This document shows positions 25,678-33,802 of a stretch of 64,000 nucleotides of DNA, piece after piece. The stretch is taken from positions 3,038,001 to 3,102,000 of the forward strand of contig NZ_CP108644.1 of the NCBI RefSeq assembly GCF_041435495.1, in the 5' to 3' direction. Position numbers and translations under genes: made by a program. The notes under the pieces are model-generated. The model did no database searches. It worked only from the letters and a program-made list of their open reading frames with translations, and was not told where the DNA came from. Numbering within the stretch: position 1 is the first letter of the stretch; each line of letters starts with the position of its first letter. This stretch comes from Streptomyces sp. NBC_01116 (lineage in GTDB: Bacteria; Actinomycetota; Actinomycetes; Streptomycetales; Streptomycetaceae).

Positions 25678-26820
25678 TCAGCGGTCGTACTTCGTGTCCG
25701 CCGACGGGTCCAGCGCCAGCCGGTAGCCGCGTTTGACGACCGTCTGGATCAGCCGGGGCGCGCCCAGCGCCGTGCGCAGCCGGGCCATCGCGGTCTCCAC
25801 CGCGTGCTCGTCGGTGCCGCTGCCGGGCAGGACCCGCAGCAGGTCGGCGCGGGCCACCACCCAGCCGGGGCGGCGGGCCAGCGCGTGCAGGAGGGCCATG
25901 CCCGCGGGCGGCACCGCGCGCAGCTCGCCGTCGACGAGGACGGCGTGGCCCCGGATCTCGACCCGGTGGCCGGCGACGGGCAGGACGCGGGCGGTGAGGG
26001 GGAGCCGGGCGCACATCAGCTGGACGAGGGGGCCGAGCCGGAAGCGTTCCGGCTGGAGGGTGTCGATGCCCCGGGCCTGGAGCGGGAGGGCGGTGACCGG
26101 TCCGACGCAGGCGACCAGCACGTCGTCGCGCAGGGCGCCGAGGATCTCCGGGAGCAGTCCGCGCGTCTCGGCGCGGCCCAGGAACGAGGCGGCGGCGGGG
26201 GCGCTGGTGAAGGTGATCGCGTCCAGGCCCCGGGCGGCCGTGACGTCGAGCATCCGGTCGAGCGGGGCGAGGTCCTGCGGGGGCATCCAGCGGTAGACGG
26301 GGACGACGACGACGTCGGCGCCCGCGGCGGTCAGGGACTCGACGAAGCCGGGCAGCGGTTCGCCGTGCAGCTGGAGGGCGATCCGGCGTCCGGCGACGCC
26401 TTCGGCGAGGAGCCGGTCGAGGACCTCGGCCATCGATTCGGACCCGGGCGACCAGGCCTCGGTCAGCCCGGCGGCCCGGACGGCGCCCTTGACCTTGGGG
26501 CCCCGGGCGAGGAGTTCGACCCCCCTCAGCGTCTTCAGCAGGGCGTCGCCGACGCCCCAGCCGTCGGCCGCCTCGATCCAGCCGCGGAAACCGATCGCGG
26601 TGGTGGCGACCGCCACGTCGGGGGCGTGGCCGATCAGCTGCTGGGTGGCGGCGAGGAGTTCGCTGTCGTCGGCGAGCTGCACGATCCGCAGGGCGGGGGC
26701 GTGCAGGACGGCGGCTCCGCGGCGTTTGAGGAGGGTGGCGAGCTCCTCGGCGCGGCGGGCCGCGGTCACCCCGACGGTGAAGCCCGCGAGGGGGCCGGGC
26801 GTTGTGTCGTCGTCCTGCAT
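25678..26820 (-). CDS. nnaR: Uroporphyrinogen-III synthase-like regulator with winged helix (NnaR type)
   Basis: A 380-residue fusion. The N-terminal 250 residues have the HemD fold (LAGFTVGVTAARRAEELATLLKRRGA, VAVATTAIGFRGWIEAADGWG, DAITFTSAPAAASFLG). The C-terminal 100 residues are an OmpR/PhoB-type winged helix (VLVDGELRAVPPAGMALLHALARRPGWVVARADLLRVL ... HAVETAMARLRTALG ... VVKRGYRLALD). This architecture, beside a nitrate transporter gene, is that of NnaR, a Streptomyces regulator of nitrate/nitrite assimilation that works with GlnR. A well-spaced GlnR-type box lies 70-107 bp upstream. Whether the HemD half still makes uroporphyrinogen is unclear; the family role is transcriptional. Confidence 0.88.
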   Translation of the reverse strand: MQDDDTTPGPLAGFTVGVTAARRAEELATLLKRRGAAVLHAPALRIVQLADDSELLAATQQLIGHAPDVAVATTAIGFRGWIEAADGWGVGDALLKTLRGVELLARGPKVKGAVRAAGLTEAWSPGSESMAEVLDRLLAEGVAGRRIALQLHGEPLPGFVESLTAAGADVVVVPVYRWMPPQDLAPLDRMLDVTAARGLDAITFTSAPAAASFLGRAETRGLLPEILGALRDDVLVACVGPVTALPLQARGIDTLQPERFRLGPLVQLMCARLPLTARVLPVAGHRVEIRGHAVLVDGELRAVPPAGMALLHALARRPGWVVARADLLRVLPGSGTDEHAVETAMARLRTALGAPRLIQTVVKRGYRLALDPSADTKYDR

Positions 26821-26889
26821 GGCGTGTTCCCGGCTCCTGTGGTTCCCGCTGGTACGCGATGTACGGAGGCCCGAGACTGTCAACGATGC

Positions 26890-26927
26890 GTGACAGGCTC
26901 GGTTCCCCCGTATTTCCCGGCCGTTAC
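26890..26927 (-). promoter_or_regulatory. GlnR-type box upstream of nnaR
   Basis: On the minus strand four 5-mers repeat every 11 bp: GTAAC-n6-GAAAT-n6-GAACC-n6-GTCAC. This agrees with the a-site/b-site arrangement of the GlnR box (GTnAC-n6-GAAAC) known from Streptomyces nitrogen genes. It lies 70-107 bp upstream of the nnaR start, consistent with nitrogen-dependent control. The second and third elements are imperfect. Confidence 0.65.
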
Positions 26928-26939
26928 GTCGTACGACGT
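26926..26939. promoter_or_regulatory. 14-bp perfect palindrome next to the GlnR box
   Basis: ACGTCGTACGACGT is self-complementary and abuts the first GlnR half-site. It may be an operator for NnaR itself or for another dimeric regulator. No factor is known for it to me. Confidence 0.4.
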
Positions 26940-26993
26940 CAGGATGTCGTCCCGTCGTCCCGTGCGCGCTCCGGGCGACGGGCCCGACAGGTC

Positions 26994-28325
26994 CTACACC
27001 TCCGCGTAGCCGAGCCGGCCCCGGGTGGGCGCGGGCGCCGGGCGGCGAAGGTATACCGCCCAGGTGAGGGTGGAGCACACCCCGTAGAAGGCGAGGAAGG
27101 ACCAGAACGCCGCGGTTCCGGTGCCGGAGGCTTGGAAGGACTGGCGGAAGGCGAGGTTGATGGCCAGGCCGCCGAGCGCGCCGACGGCCCCGATGAGGCC
27201 CATGGCGGCGCCGGAGAGCCGCCGTCCGCGGGCGGCCGCGGCCTCCGCGTCGAGCCCCCGGGCGAGGGCCTTGGCGTGGAAGATGCCGGGGATCATCTTG
27301 TACGTCGATCCGTTGCCGAGGCCCGTCAGGACGAACAGGGCGGTGAAGCCGGTGAGGAAGACGGGCAGCGAGGCGTTCCCCGAGGCCTGGATGACGACGC
27401 CGGTGGCGGCGGCCATCGCGGCGAAGGTGGCCAGGGTGATGCGCGCGCCGCCGTAGCGGTCGGCGAGCCGGCCTCCGACGGGCCGGATCAGGGAGCCCAG
27501 CAGCGGGCCGACGAAGGTGAGCGAGGCGGCCTGGAGCGGGGTCCGGCCGAACTGGGTCTGGAGCACCAGGCCGAAGGCGAAGCTGTAGCCGATGAACGAG
27601 CCGAAGGTGCCGATGTAGAGGACCGCCATGATCCAGGTGTGCGGGTCGCGGACGGCTTCCAGCGCGGCCCCGGTGTCGTTCTTCACGGGCCGGAGGTTGT
27701 CCATGTACAGGACGGCGCAGACGGCGGCGAGGACGATCAGCGGGAGGTACACCCCGAGGACGATCCGGGGGTGCGAGGCCCCGAGCGTGCCGATGACGAG
27801 CAGGCCGACGAGCTGGACGACGGGGACGCCGATGTTGCCGCCGCCCGCGTTCAGGCCGAGCGCCCAGCCCTTCTCGCGCAGCGGGAAGAAGGCGTTGATG
27901 TTGGTCATCGACGAGGCGAAGTTGCCGCCGCCGATCCCGGTGAGCGCCGCGACCGCGACGAAGGTGGCGTAGGAGGTCCCGGGCTCCATCACCCAGAACG
28001 CGGCCAGGGTCGGGACGAGCAGGCCCACCGCGCTGAAGACCGTCCAGTTGCGGCCGCCGAAGCGGGCGACGGCGAAGGTGTACGGCACCCGCACCAGCGC
28101 GCCGACCAGGGTCGCGGTCGAGATGAGGAAGAACTTCCCGGCCGGGTCGATGCCGTACTCCGGTCCCATGAACAGGACCATCACCGACCAGAGGGTCCAG
28201 ACGGAGAATCCGATGTGCTCGGAGAGCACGGAGAACCACAGGTTGCGGCGGGCGACGCGTTCGCCCTCCTCCTGCCAGAACGTCTCGTCCTCCGGCTCCC
28301 AGGTCTCGATCCAACGGCCTGCCAT
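26994..28325 (-). CDS. narK: Nitrate/nitrite MFS transporter
   Basis: A 443-residue NarK/NasA-type major facilitator with twelve predicted membrane segments. The nitrate signature GGGNFASSMTNINAFFP is present, as is a second Gly-rich motif (TGLGNGSTYKMIPGIF). A cytoplasmic N-terminal helix WIETWEPEDETFWQEEG precedes the first segment, as in actinobacterial NarK. The ATG at 28325 has GGAGG 6 nt upstream. The adjacent NnaR gene indicates uptake of nitrate for assimilation or extrusion of nitrite; direction cannot be read from sequence. It is upstream of nnaR in the same direction, about 170 bp apart. Confidence 0.94.
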   Translation of the reverse strand: MAGRWIETWEPEDETFWQEEGERVARRNLWFSVLSEHIGFSVWTLWSVMVLFMGPEYGIDPAGKFFLISTATLVGALVRVPYTFAVARFGGRNWTVFSAVGLLVPTLAAFWVMEPGTSYATFVAVAALTGIGGGNFASSMTNINAFFPLREKGWALGLNAGGGNIGVPVVQLVGLLVIGTLGASHPRIVLGVYLPLIVLAAVCAVLYMDNLRPVKNDTGAALEAVRDPHTWIMAVLYIGTFGSFIGYSFAFGLVLQTQFGRTPLQAASLTFVGPLLGSLIRPVGGRLADRYGGARITLATFAAMAAATGVVIQASGNASLPVFLTGFTALFVLTGLGNGSTYKMIPGIFHAKALARGLDAEAAAARGRRLSGAAMGLIGAVGALGGLAINLAFRQSFQASGTGTAAFWSFLAFYGVCSTLTWAVYLRRPAPAPTRGRLGYAEV

Positions 28326-28440
28326 CACGCGCCTCCACAGGGGGTCGGGGTGGTGTCCCCGTCGCATCGGGGTGTCGTCCCGACGCTAGGGAGCGCGCGT
28401 TTCGGCGTGGTGCCGTGAGGTGACCGGTGCGCAACCTTGC

Positions 28441-28470
28441 TCTCACCGGGACGTTCCCGATCCGGTGAGA
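28441..28470. terminator. Inverted repeat between the acyltransferase end and narK promoter
   Basis: TCTCACCGG and CCGGTGAGA, 9-bp perfect arms with a 12-nt loop, 12 bp past the acyltransferase stop. Probably its terminator, though it could be an operator in the narK promoter. Confidence 0.55.
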
Positions 28471-28481
28471 TGCGGTGTCCG

Positions 28482-29651
28482 CTACCGCCTGCCGTCCGGC
28501 CAGAGCTGCGGCCGGCGCCTGGCGGCGGCGTCCTCGGCCCAGCCGAAGGCGAGGACGCAGAGCGCGATGAGGGCCCAGGTGATCAGCAGCACGGGCACCC
28601 AGCTCTCCAGCAGCCAGGGCACGTGCTCGCTGAGGGCGTCGACGGACCAGAGCCGGTCGTAGAGCGTGGCGGCGGTGAGGATGCAGACGTTGTGCCAGAG
28701 GTAGACGGTCACCGCCCGCGAGTTGAGCAGGGTGATGGGCCGGGCGAAGGGGCGCAGCCGCTTCGGCCACACGGTCCAGGCGGGGCTGAGGTGCAGCAGG
28801 AGCAGGACGCAGCCGAAGGACCACAGGGCCTGGGCGAGCGGGATGGAGTCCAGGTCGAAACCGCTGCGGAAGCCCTCGTGGCTCGCCCACCACAGTCCCG
28901 CGCCCGCGAAGAGCGGGGCGATCGACGGCACGACGTAGGCGGGCAGCCGTTTCAGGACGCCTTCCTGGTGGGCCATGCCGAGGACCCAGCAGGCGCCGAA
29001 GGTGGAGAAGTCGGTGATCGCGGAGTCGAGGCGGTCGGTGGTGGAGAACAGCTCCAGGCGCATGACGACGGCCAGCACGAGCGGCGCGAGCAGCGTCGGC
29101 CACGGCAGCCTGCGCAGGCCCCGCAGGATCGGCGGGGAGAGCAGGACGAACCACAGGTAGGCGCGGATGTACCAGAGCGGCCCGGCCAGCTCCTCGGGCC
29201 AGCTCGCGCCGATGAAGCCGTCGACGCCCGCCACGTCGTACGCGTACGGCGGATCGCTGAGCGGCAGCACCCAGTACAGGAGGTGCTGCCACCACCAGCC
29301 CGGATGGCCCTCGGCGTCCGGGCCCCAGCCCTGGGCGACCATGCCGGTCACGCCGATCGCGCCGAGCAGCCACAGCGGCGGCAGGAGCCGGCGGACCCGG
29401 CCCCGGATCACCTGGAGGGCGGGCCGTTCCAGCGAGCGTGCCATCAGCGTGCCGGCCAGGGCGAACATGACGCCGATCGACGGGAAGACGATGGGCAGCC
29501 AGGCCCAGCCGGTCAGGTGGTAGAGGACGACGCGGAAGAGGGCGAGGGCCCGCAGCAGGTCGAAGTACCGGTCGCGGGCGGGCTTCACGGGGGCGGGCTG
29601 CGGCGGGGCCGTGAGGTCCGGGACGGTCCTCGGCAGGGGCGGGGCGGTCAT
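28482..29651 (-). CDS. Membrane acyltransferase (acyltransferase 3 family)
   Basis: A 389-residue multi-spanning protein of the acyltransferase-3 type, which O-acylates exported carbohydrates. It starts with RDRYFDLLRALALFRVVLYHLTGWAW (the RxxxxDxLRA-type N-terminal motif with a membrane His), continues through about ten hydrophobic segments (FPSIGVMFALAGTLMARSLE, GPLWYIRAYLWFVLLSP), and ends with a hydrophilic tail. Its ATG overlaps the stop of the deacetylase/glycosyltransferase gene (ATGA), so it is coupled to that envelope-polysaccharide enzyme and probably acetylates its product. Confidence 0.88.
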   Translation of the reverse strand: MTAPPLPRTVPDLTAPPQPAPVKPARDRYFDLLRALALFRVVLYHLTGWAWLPIVFPSIGVMFALAGTLMARSLERPALQVIRGRVRRLLPPLWLLGAIGVTGMVAQGWGPDAEGHPGWWWQHLLYWVLPLSDPPYAYDVAGVDGFIGASWPEELAGPLWYIRAYLWFVLLSPPILRGLRRLPWPTLLAPLVLAVVMRLELFSTTDRLDSAITDFSTFGACWVLGMAHQEGVLKRLPAYVVPSIAPLFAGAGLWWASHEGFRSGFDLDSIPLAQALWSFGCVLLLLHLSPAWTVWPKRLRPFARPITLLNSRAVTVYLWHNVCILTAATLYDRLWSVDALSEHVPWLLESWVPVLLITWALIALCVLAFGWAEDAAARRRPQLWPDGRR

Positions 29652-31876
29652 ACGTAGGGCCTCCGGTCCGGGCTGCGGTCGCTGACCGACCCCGCGTCGA
29701 CGGGCCGCGGGCGCGGGCCGGACGAGCCGCCGGGGGCCTCCACCGCGCCCGTGCGGCGCAGCTTCTGCCAGCGCAGCCGGCCGCCGGTGAGCGCGGTGAT
29801 CCAGGACTGGAGCAGCACGACGTACATGAGCTGGCGGTAGAGGATCTGCTGGAGCGGCAGCGAGATCAGGTGTGTCATGCGCTCCTTGTCCAGCCGGAAC
29901 GCGTACGCGGCGCACACCGCCTGGACGACCAGGACGCCGAACCACGCGGCGACGGTCTTGCCGGTGGGGCCGAAGACCAGCCCGTACAGCAGGAACACGT
30001 CGATCAGGGGGGCCAGCAGCGGGGCGAGGACCATGAAGAGGGAGACGAACGGCAGACCGACCCGGCCGAAGCGGCCCGAGGGCCCGCGTTCGACGACCGC
30101 GCGGCGGTGCTTCCAGATGGCCTGCATGGTGCCGTAGCTCCACCGGTAGCGCTGCGACCACAGCTGCTGCACCGACTCCGGGGCCTCGGTCCAGGCGCGG
30201 GCGTTCTCCGTGTAGACGACGCGCCAGCCGTCCCGGTGCAGGGCCATGGTGACGTCGGTGTCCTCGGCGAGGGTGTCCTCGCTCATCCCGCCGACCCGGT
30301 CCAGGGCCTCGCGGCGGAACGCGCCGACGGCCCCGGGGATGGTGGGCATGCAGCCGAGCACGTCGTACATCCGGCGGTCCAGGTTGAAGCCCATCACGTA
30401 CTCGATGTGCTGCCAGGCGCCGATGAGGGAGTCGCGGTTGCCGACCTTGGCGTTGCCCGCGACGGCTCCGACCCGGGGGTCGCCGAAGGGCTGGACCAGC
30501 TCGCGGACCGTGGCCGGTTCGAAGACGGTGTCGCCGTCCATCATCACGACGATGTCGTAACGGGCGTGCCGGATGCCGTTGTTGAGGGCGGCGGGTTTGC
30601 CCGCGTTCCGCTGGCGCACGACCCGTACGCGGGGCAGCCGCATGGCCTCGACGAGGTCGGCGGTGCCGTCCGTGGAGCCGTCGTCGATGACGATGATCTC
30701 GATGGGGTGCTCACTGGCGGCCAGGGAGCGCACGGTCGCCTCGATGCACGCGCGTTCGTTGTACGCGGGGACGAGGACGGAGACCGGGCGGGCGACGGGC
30801 GGGCCCCAGCTGAAGTCCCTGCGGCGGACCTTGCGGGCGTGCAGGAACGAGAGCAGCAGCATCAGCCCGAAGCGGGCGAGGACCAGGACGCCGATGACGG
30901 CGAGCCCGACGACCAGGACACCGGTGACCCGCCCGGACACGGCGACGGCGCCGACGAACGCCTTGCCCTTCCACAGCGCGAATCCGGTGACCGGGGTGTG
31001 CGCGCTGGGGGCGTCGAGGGCGGTGGTGAGGCGGGTGAAGGTGTAGCCCCGCTCCTTGAGGTCCGGCAGCAGGGTGTCGAGCGCGGCCACGGTCTGCGAG
31101 CGGTCGCCGCCGGAGTCGTGCATGAGGATGATCGCGCCCTTGCCGTCCTTCGGCGTGGCCCGCTCGACGATGGCGCGGACGCCGGGGCGCTTCCAGTCCT
31201 CGCTGTCGGTGTCGTTGACCACGGTGAGATAGCCGCGGCTGCCGATGTACTCGGTGACCGGCCAGGACGTGTTGTCCATGGCGTACGAGAAGGAGGAGTA
31301 GGGCGGCCGGAAGAGCGAGGTGCGGATGCCCGCCGCGCCCGCGAGCGCCAGCTGGTTCTGCGACAGCTCCCAGTCGATGCGCGCGGTGGACTGGTAGGAG
31401 AGGTCGGGGTGGTTGAAGGTGTGCAGCCCGATCTCGTGCCCCTCGGCGACCATCCGCTCGACCAGGCCGGGGTAGCGGGCGGCCATGTTGCCGGTGACGA
31501 AGAAGACGCCGTGGGCGTCGTACTCCTTCAGCTTGTCGAGCACCTTCGGCGTCCACACCGGGTCCGGCCCGTCGTCGAAGGTCAGGACGATCCGGCGGTC
31601 GGGTACGCGCAGGGTCTCGGCGTCGCCGGAACGGACGTCGATGACGGGCCCGCCGTCGCGGACGTCGTCGGGCACCCGGGTGGTGCGGTCGGCGCCGCGG
31701 ACCCGGTGGTCGGCGAGGATCTCGTTGTGCACGTATCCGCGCAGCATCAGCATCGCGAGCAGGGCGACGAGGAACGTCGTCGGCAGGAGATAGCGCATGG
31801 GGAGCCTGAACCGGCTCCGGCCGCGTGGCGCTTTCCTCGATCTGCCGTGCCTGCCCCGCGTGGCGGGGGAGTTCAT
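29648..31876 (-). CDS. Bifunctional polysaccharide deacetylase / family 2 glycosyltransferase
   Basis: A 742-residue membrane protein. After an N-terminal membrane anchor (about residues 27-46), a NodB deacetylase domain carries TFDDGPD, the metal-binding HTFNHP, RPPYSSFS and LMHDSGG. A membrane segment near residue 325-345 leads into a processive GT2 domain: PVSVLVPAYNE, IDDGSTDGT, MMDGDTVFEP, the acidic pair in LAEDTDVTM and the QRYRW motif, followed by further membrane segments. It is expected to polymerise and export a GlcNAc-type polymer and de-N-acetylate it, as in PgaB/PgaC-like systems joined in one chain. It forms an operon with the anchored protein upstream and the acyltransferase downstream. 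Confidence 0.93.
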   Translation of the reverse strand: MNSPATRGRHGRSRKAPRGRSRFRLPMRYLLPTTFLVALLAMLMLRGYVHNEILADHRVRGADRTTRVPDDVRDGGPVIDVRSGDAETLRVPDRRIVLTFDDGPDPVWTPKVLDKLKEYDAHGVFFVTGNMAARYPGLVERMVAEGHEIGLHTFNHPDLSYQSTARIDWELSQNQLALAGAAGIRTSLFRPPYSSFSYAMDNTSWPVTEYIGSRGYLTVVNDTDSEDWKRPGVRAIVERATPKDGKGAIILMHDSGGDRSQTVAALDTLLPDLKERGYTFTRLTTALDAPSAHTPVTGFALWKGKAFVGAVAVSGRVTGVLVVGLAVIGVLVLARFGLMLLLSFLHARKVRRRDFSWGPPVARPVSVLVPAYNERACIEATVRSLAASEHPIEIIVIDDGSTDGTADLVEAMRLPRVRVVRQRNAGKPAALNNGIRHARYDIVVMMDGDTVFEPATVRELVQPFGDPRVGAVAGNAKVGNRDSLIGAWQHIEYVMGFNLDRRMYDVLGCMPTIPGAVGAFRREALDRVGGMSEDTLAEDTDVTMALHRDGWRVVYTENARAWTEAPESVQQLWSQRYRWSYGTMQAIWKHRRAVVERGPSGRFGRVGLPFVSLFMVLAPLLAPLIDVFLLYGLVFGPTGKTVAAWFGVLVVQAVCAAYAFRLDKERMTHLISLPLQQILYRQLMYVVLLQSWITALTGGRLRWQKLRRTGAVEAPGGSSGPRPRPVDAGSVSDRSPDRRPYV

Positions 31877-31878
31877 CT

Positions 31879-32589
31879 TTACGGGGCGCTCTCTTCTTGC
31901 ACCGGCTGGTCGGGATTCTCGGCGGGAGCGGTCGTCGTCGGGCCGGACGGCCCGGGCTCGGGGGGCGGCGGTGTGGGGTCGACCGGTGGCTCGGCGGTCG
32001 AGGTCGTGGGATCCGGTTTCGCGGCACCGCCCGTTCCGCCCGTTCCGGTGGAACGGGACGGGTCGGCGGAGACCGGTGCGGAGGAGGTGCCGGCCGATCC
32101 GGCGGGCAGCTGTGCGGACGTGGCCGACGGGGTCGCGTCGCCGGGTGTGCCGGACTCCTCGGCCGCCGCGGTGTCCGTGGCGCCGGGCCCCGGTTCCGGG
32201 GCGTCACCGCCGGACAGGCCGCCCACGGTGTCGGCGGGCGCGGGGGCCTCCTCGGCCTGCTCCGCCTTCGCCTTCTCCCCGGTCCCGGTCAGGGGCAGCA
32301 AGGGGGCGCTGGAGTTCCCGCCGAGGACGGCGAGGACCAGCGTCACGGCGTACGCGACGCAGACCGAGGCCAGGACCCAGCCGAGGCGTCGGAAGGTCTT
32401 GCTGCGGCGGCCGCTCTCGTCGACGAAGACGGGGCCGTCGGAGCCGTCCGGCGGGGCGGGTTCGCGGGGCAGTTCGGCGAGTTGACGGCCCAGCCCGTCG
32501 AGCTGGATCGTCGCGTCGTTGGGCTCATGCGTGTGCCAGGTCCGCTGACCTTCGCGCCAATTGTCCACCAGTGCAGCCCCATCCCCCAC
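31879..32589 (-). CDS. Single-pass membrane protein with Pro/Thr/Ser-rich extracytoplasmic tail
   Basis: A 236-residue protein. Cytoplasmic N-terminal part (residues 1-68) with THEPNDATIQLDGLGRQLAELPRE, one membrane segment (LGWVLASVCVAYAVTLVLAVLGG, about 69-91), then 145 residues of Gly/Pro/Thr/Glu low complexity outside. GTG 32589 is taken as start; a GTG at 32568 (MDNWREGQRT) has a slightly better upstream GGGG and may be the real one. It ends 2 bp before the deacetylase/glycosyltransferase gene, so it may be an accessory of that polymer machinery. No enzymatic motif. Confidence 0.8.
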   Translation of the reverse strand: MGDGAALVDNWREGQRTWHTHEPNDATIQLDGLGRQLAELPREPAPPDGSDGPVFVDESGRRSKTFRRLGWVLASVCVAYAVTLVLAVLGGNSSAPLLPLTGTGEKAKAEQAEEAPAPADTVGGLSGGDAPEPGPGATDTAAAEESGTPGDATPSATSAQLPAGSAGTSSAPVSADPSRSTGTGGTGGAAKPDPTTSTAEPPVDPTPPPPEPGPSGPTTTAPAENPDQPVQEESAP

Positions 32590-32728
32590 TCGGAATCAGG
32601 CACACGAAATTGACTGGTTCTTTACTGTCGGACTGAGCCCCCACCCATCCACGAACCCGGCCTTCTTGCACCCGGACGATGAATGTAGCGCACGACGTTG
32701 ACGCCCAAGTGCGCCTGAACGGAGTTGA

Positions 32729-33700
32729 TCAGGAACGGTTGCGCATCAGTGACCGATCCCCCTCGGGAAGCCACGAGCCGGGTGGCGGGACCATCCACCC
32801 TTCGGCAAGGGCCAACTGGTCAGTAGCGCTACGCAACGCGTCCGTGCCGGGATGGTTCAGACCCTTGCGCCAGACCAGCGCCAGCGGCGAAAGCGGAATC
32901 GGGTCGACGAGCGGGCGCAGCACCGTTCCGGGCGGCGCCGGGAAGCCGTCGACGGCGAGCACGGGGTGTCCGCCCTTCGACATGATGCGCTGAAATTCGG
33001 CCATGCCCACGGCGAGCGGGACGGGCGGGGCCATCGTGATGTCCCACTCGGCGAACAGCAGCGCGGCGAGGTCCGTCCACTCCCGTGTCCGCTCGTTGCC
33101 GGCCCCCGCGTAGACGGTCTCCCCGGCCAGCTCGGCCAGGGCGACGACCTCCCGCGCGGCGAGGGGATGAGCGGCGGGCAGCATCAGGGCCATCGGCTCG
33201 TACCGCACGGGGTGCACGGAGAGTCCCGCGCGCACCGCGGGGGCCAGTCCGGCGGCCCGGCCGAAGGAGGCGTCGAGCCGGCCGGCCAGGATCTCGCCGG
33301 CGGCCCAGGTGAGACCGGATTCGAAGCGGGCCATCAGCTCGCACTCCGGCACCAGTTCGCGGGCGCGCGCCAGCACCCGGGCGGCGGTCGCGCCGTCGCT
33401 GTTCAGGTCGACGAGCAGCGGCCGGGCGGGCGCACCGCTGAAGGCCCCGGCCAGTTCGGCGTGCGCGTCGAGCACCCGGCGGGCGTACGGGAGCAGGCGT
33501 TCGCCGTCCGCGGTGAGGGCGACCTGCCGGGTCGTACGGGCGAACAGCTCGGCCCCCAGCTCCCGCTCCAGCCGCCGGATGTCCCGGCTCAGCGCCTGCT
33601 GCGCGACGAAGAGGCGGGCGGCGGCCCGGGTGAAGTGCAGTTCGTCGGCGACGGCGAGGAAGGCACGCAGGAGACGGGGGTCGGTGTCGGCTGGGGGCAC
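32729..33700 (-). CDS. LysR family transcriptional regulator
   Basis: A 323-residue LysR regulator. N-terminal winged helix (LLRAFLAVADELHFTRAAARLFVAQQALSRDIRRLERELG) and C-terminal periplasmic-binding-like effector domain. The GTG start has only GAG nearby, so it may be leaderless. It is divergent from the MFS transporter gene (about 100 bp apart), the usual position for a LysR regulator controlling its neighbour. Effector unknown. Confidence 0.92.
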   Translation of the reverse strand: MPPADTDPRLLRAFLAVADELHFTRAAARLFVAQQALSRDIRRLERELGAELFARTTRQVALTADGERLLPYARRVLDAHAELAGAFSGAPARPLLVDLNSDGATAARVLARARELVPECELMARFESGLTWAAGEILAGRLDASFGRAAGLAPAVRAGLSVHPVRYEPMALMLPAAHPLAAREVVALAELAGETVYAGAGNERTREWTDLAALLFAEWDITMAPPVPLAVGMAEFQRIMSKGGHPVLAVDGFPAPPGTVLRPLVDPIPLSPLALVWRKGLNHPGTDALRSATDQLALAEGWMVPPPGSWLPEGDRSLMRNRS

Positions 33701-33802
33701 CTCGCGAATCTACCGCGCGGGGCGTCATTCACAACACGGACGCGTCAATCGGGGCGAAGAAGGTGTTGGACCGGGGCGGCGGGGCACGGCCAGCCTGGTC
33801 GG

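Noticed and set aside
25678..29373. Single 1231-codon open frame covering nnaR and much of narK/acyltransferase
   Set aside because: Only the last 381 codons look like a protein; upstream it is Arg/Pro-rich, out of phase with narK and the acyltransferase, which are well-supported in other frames.
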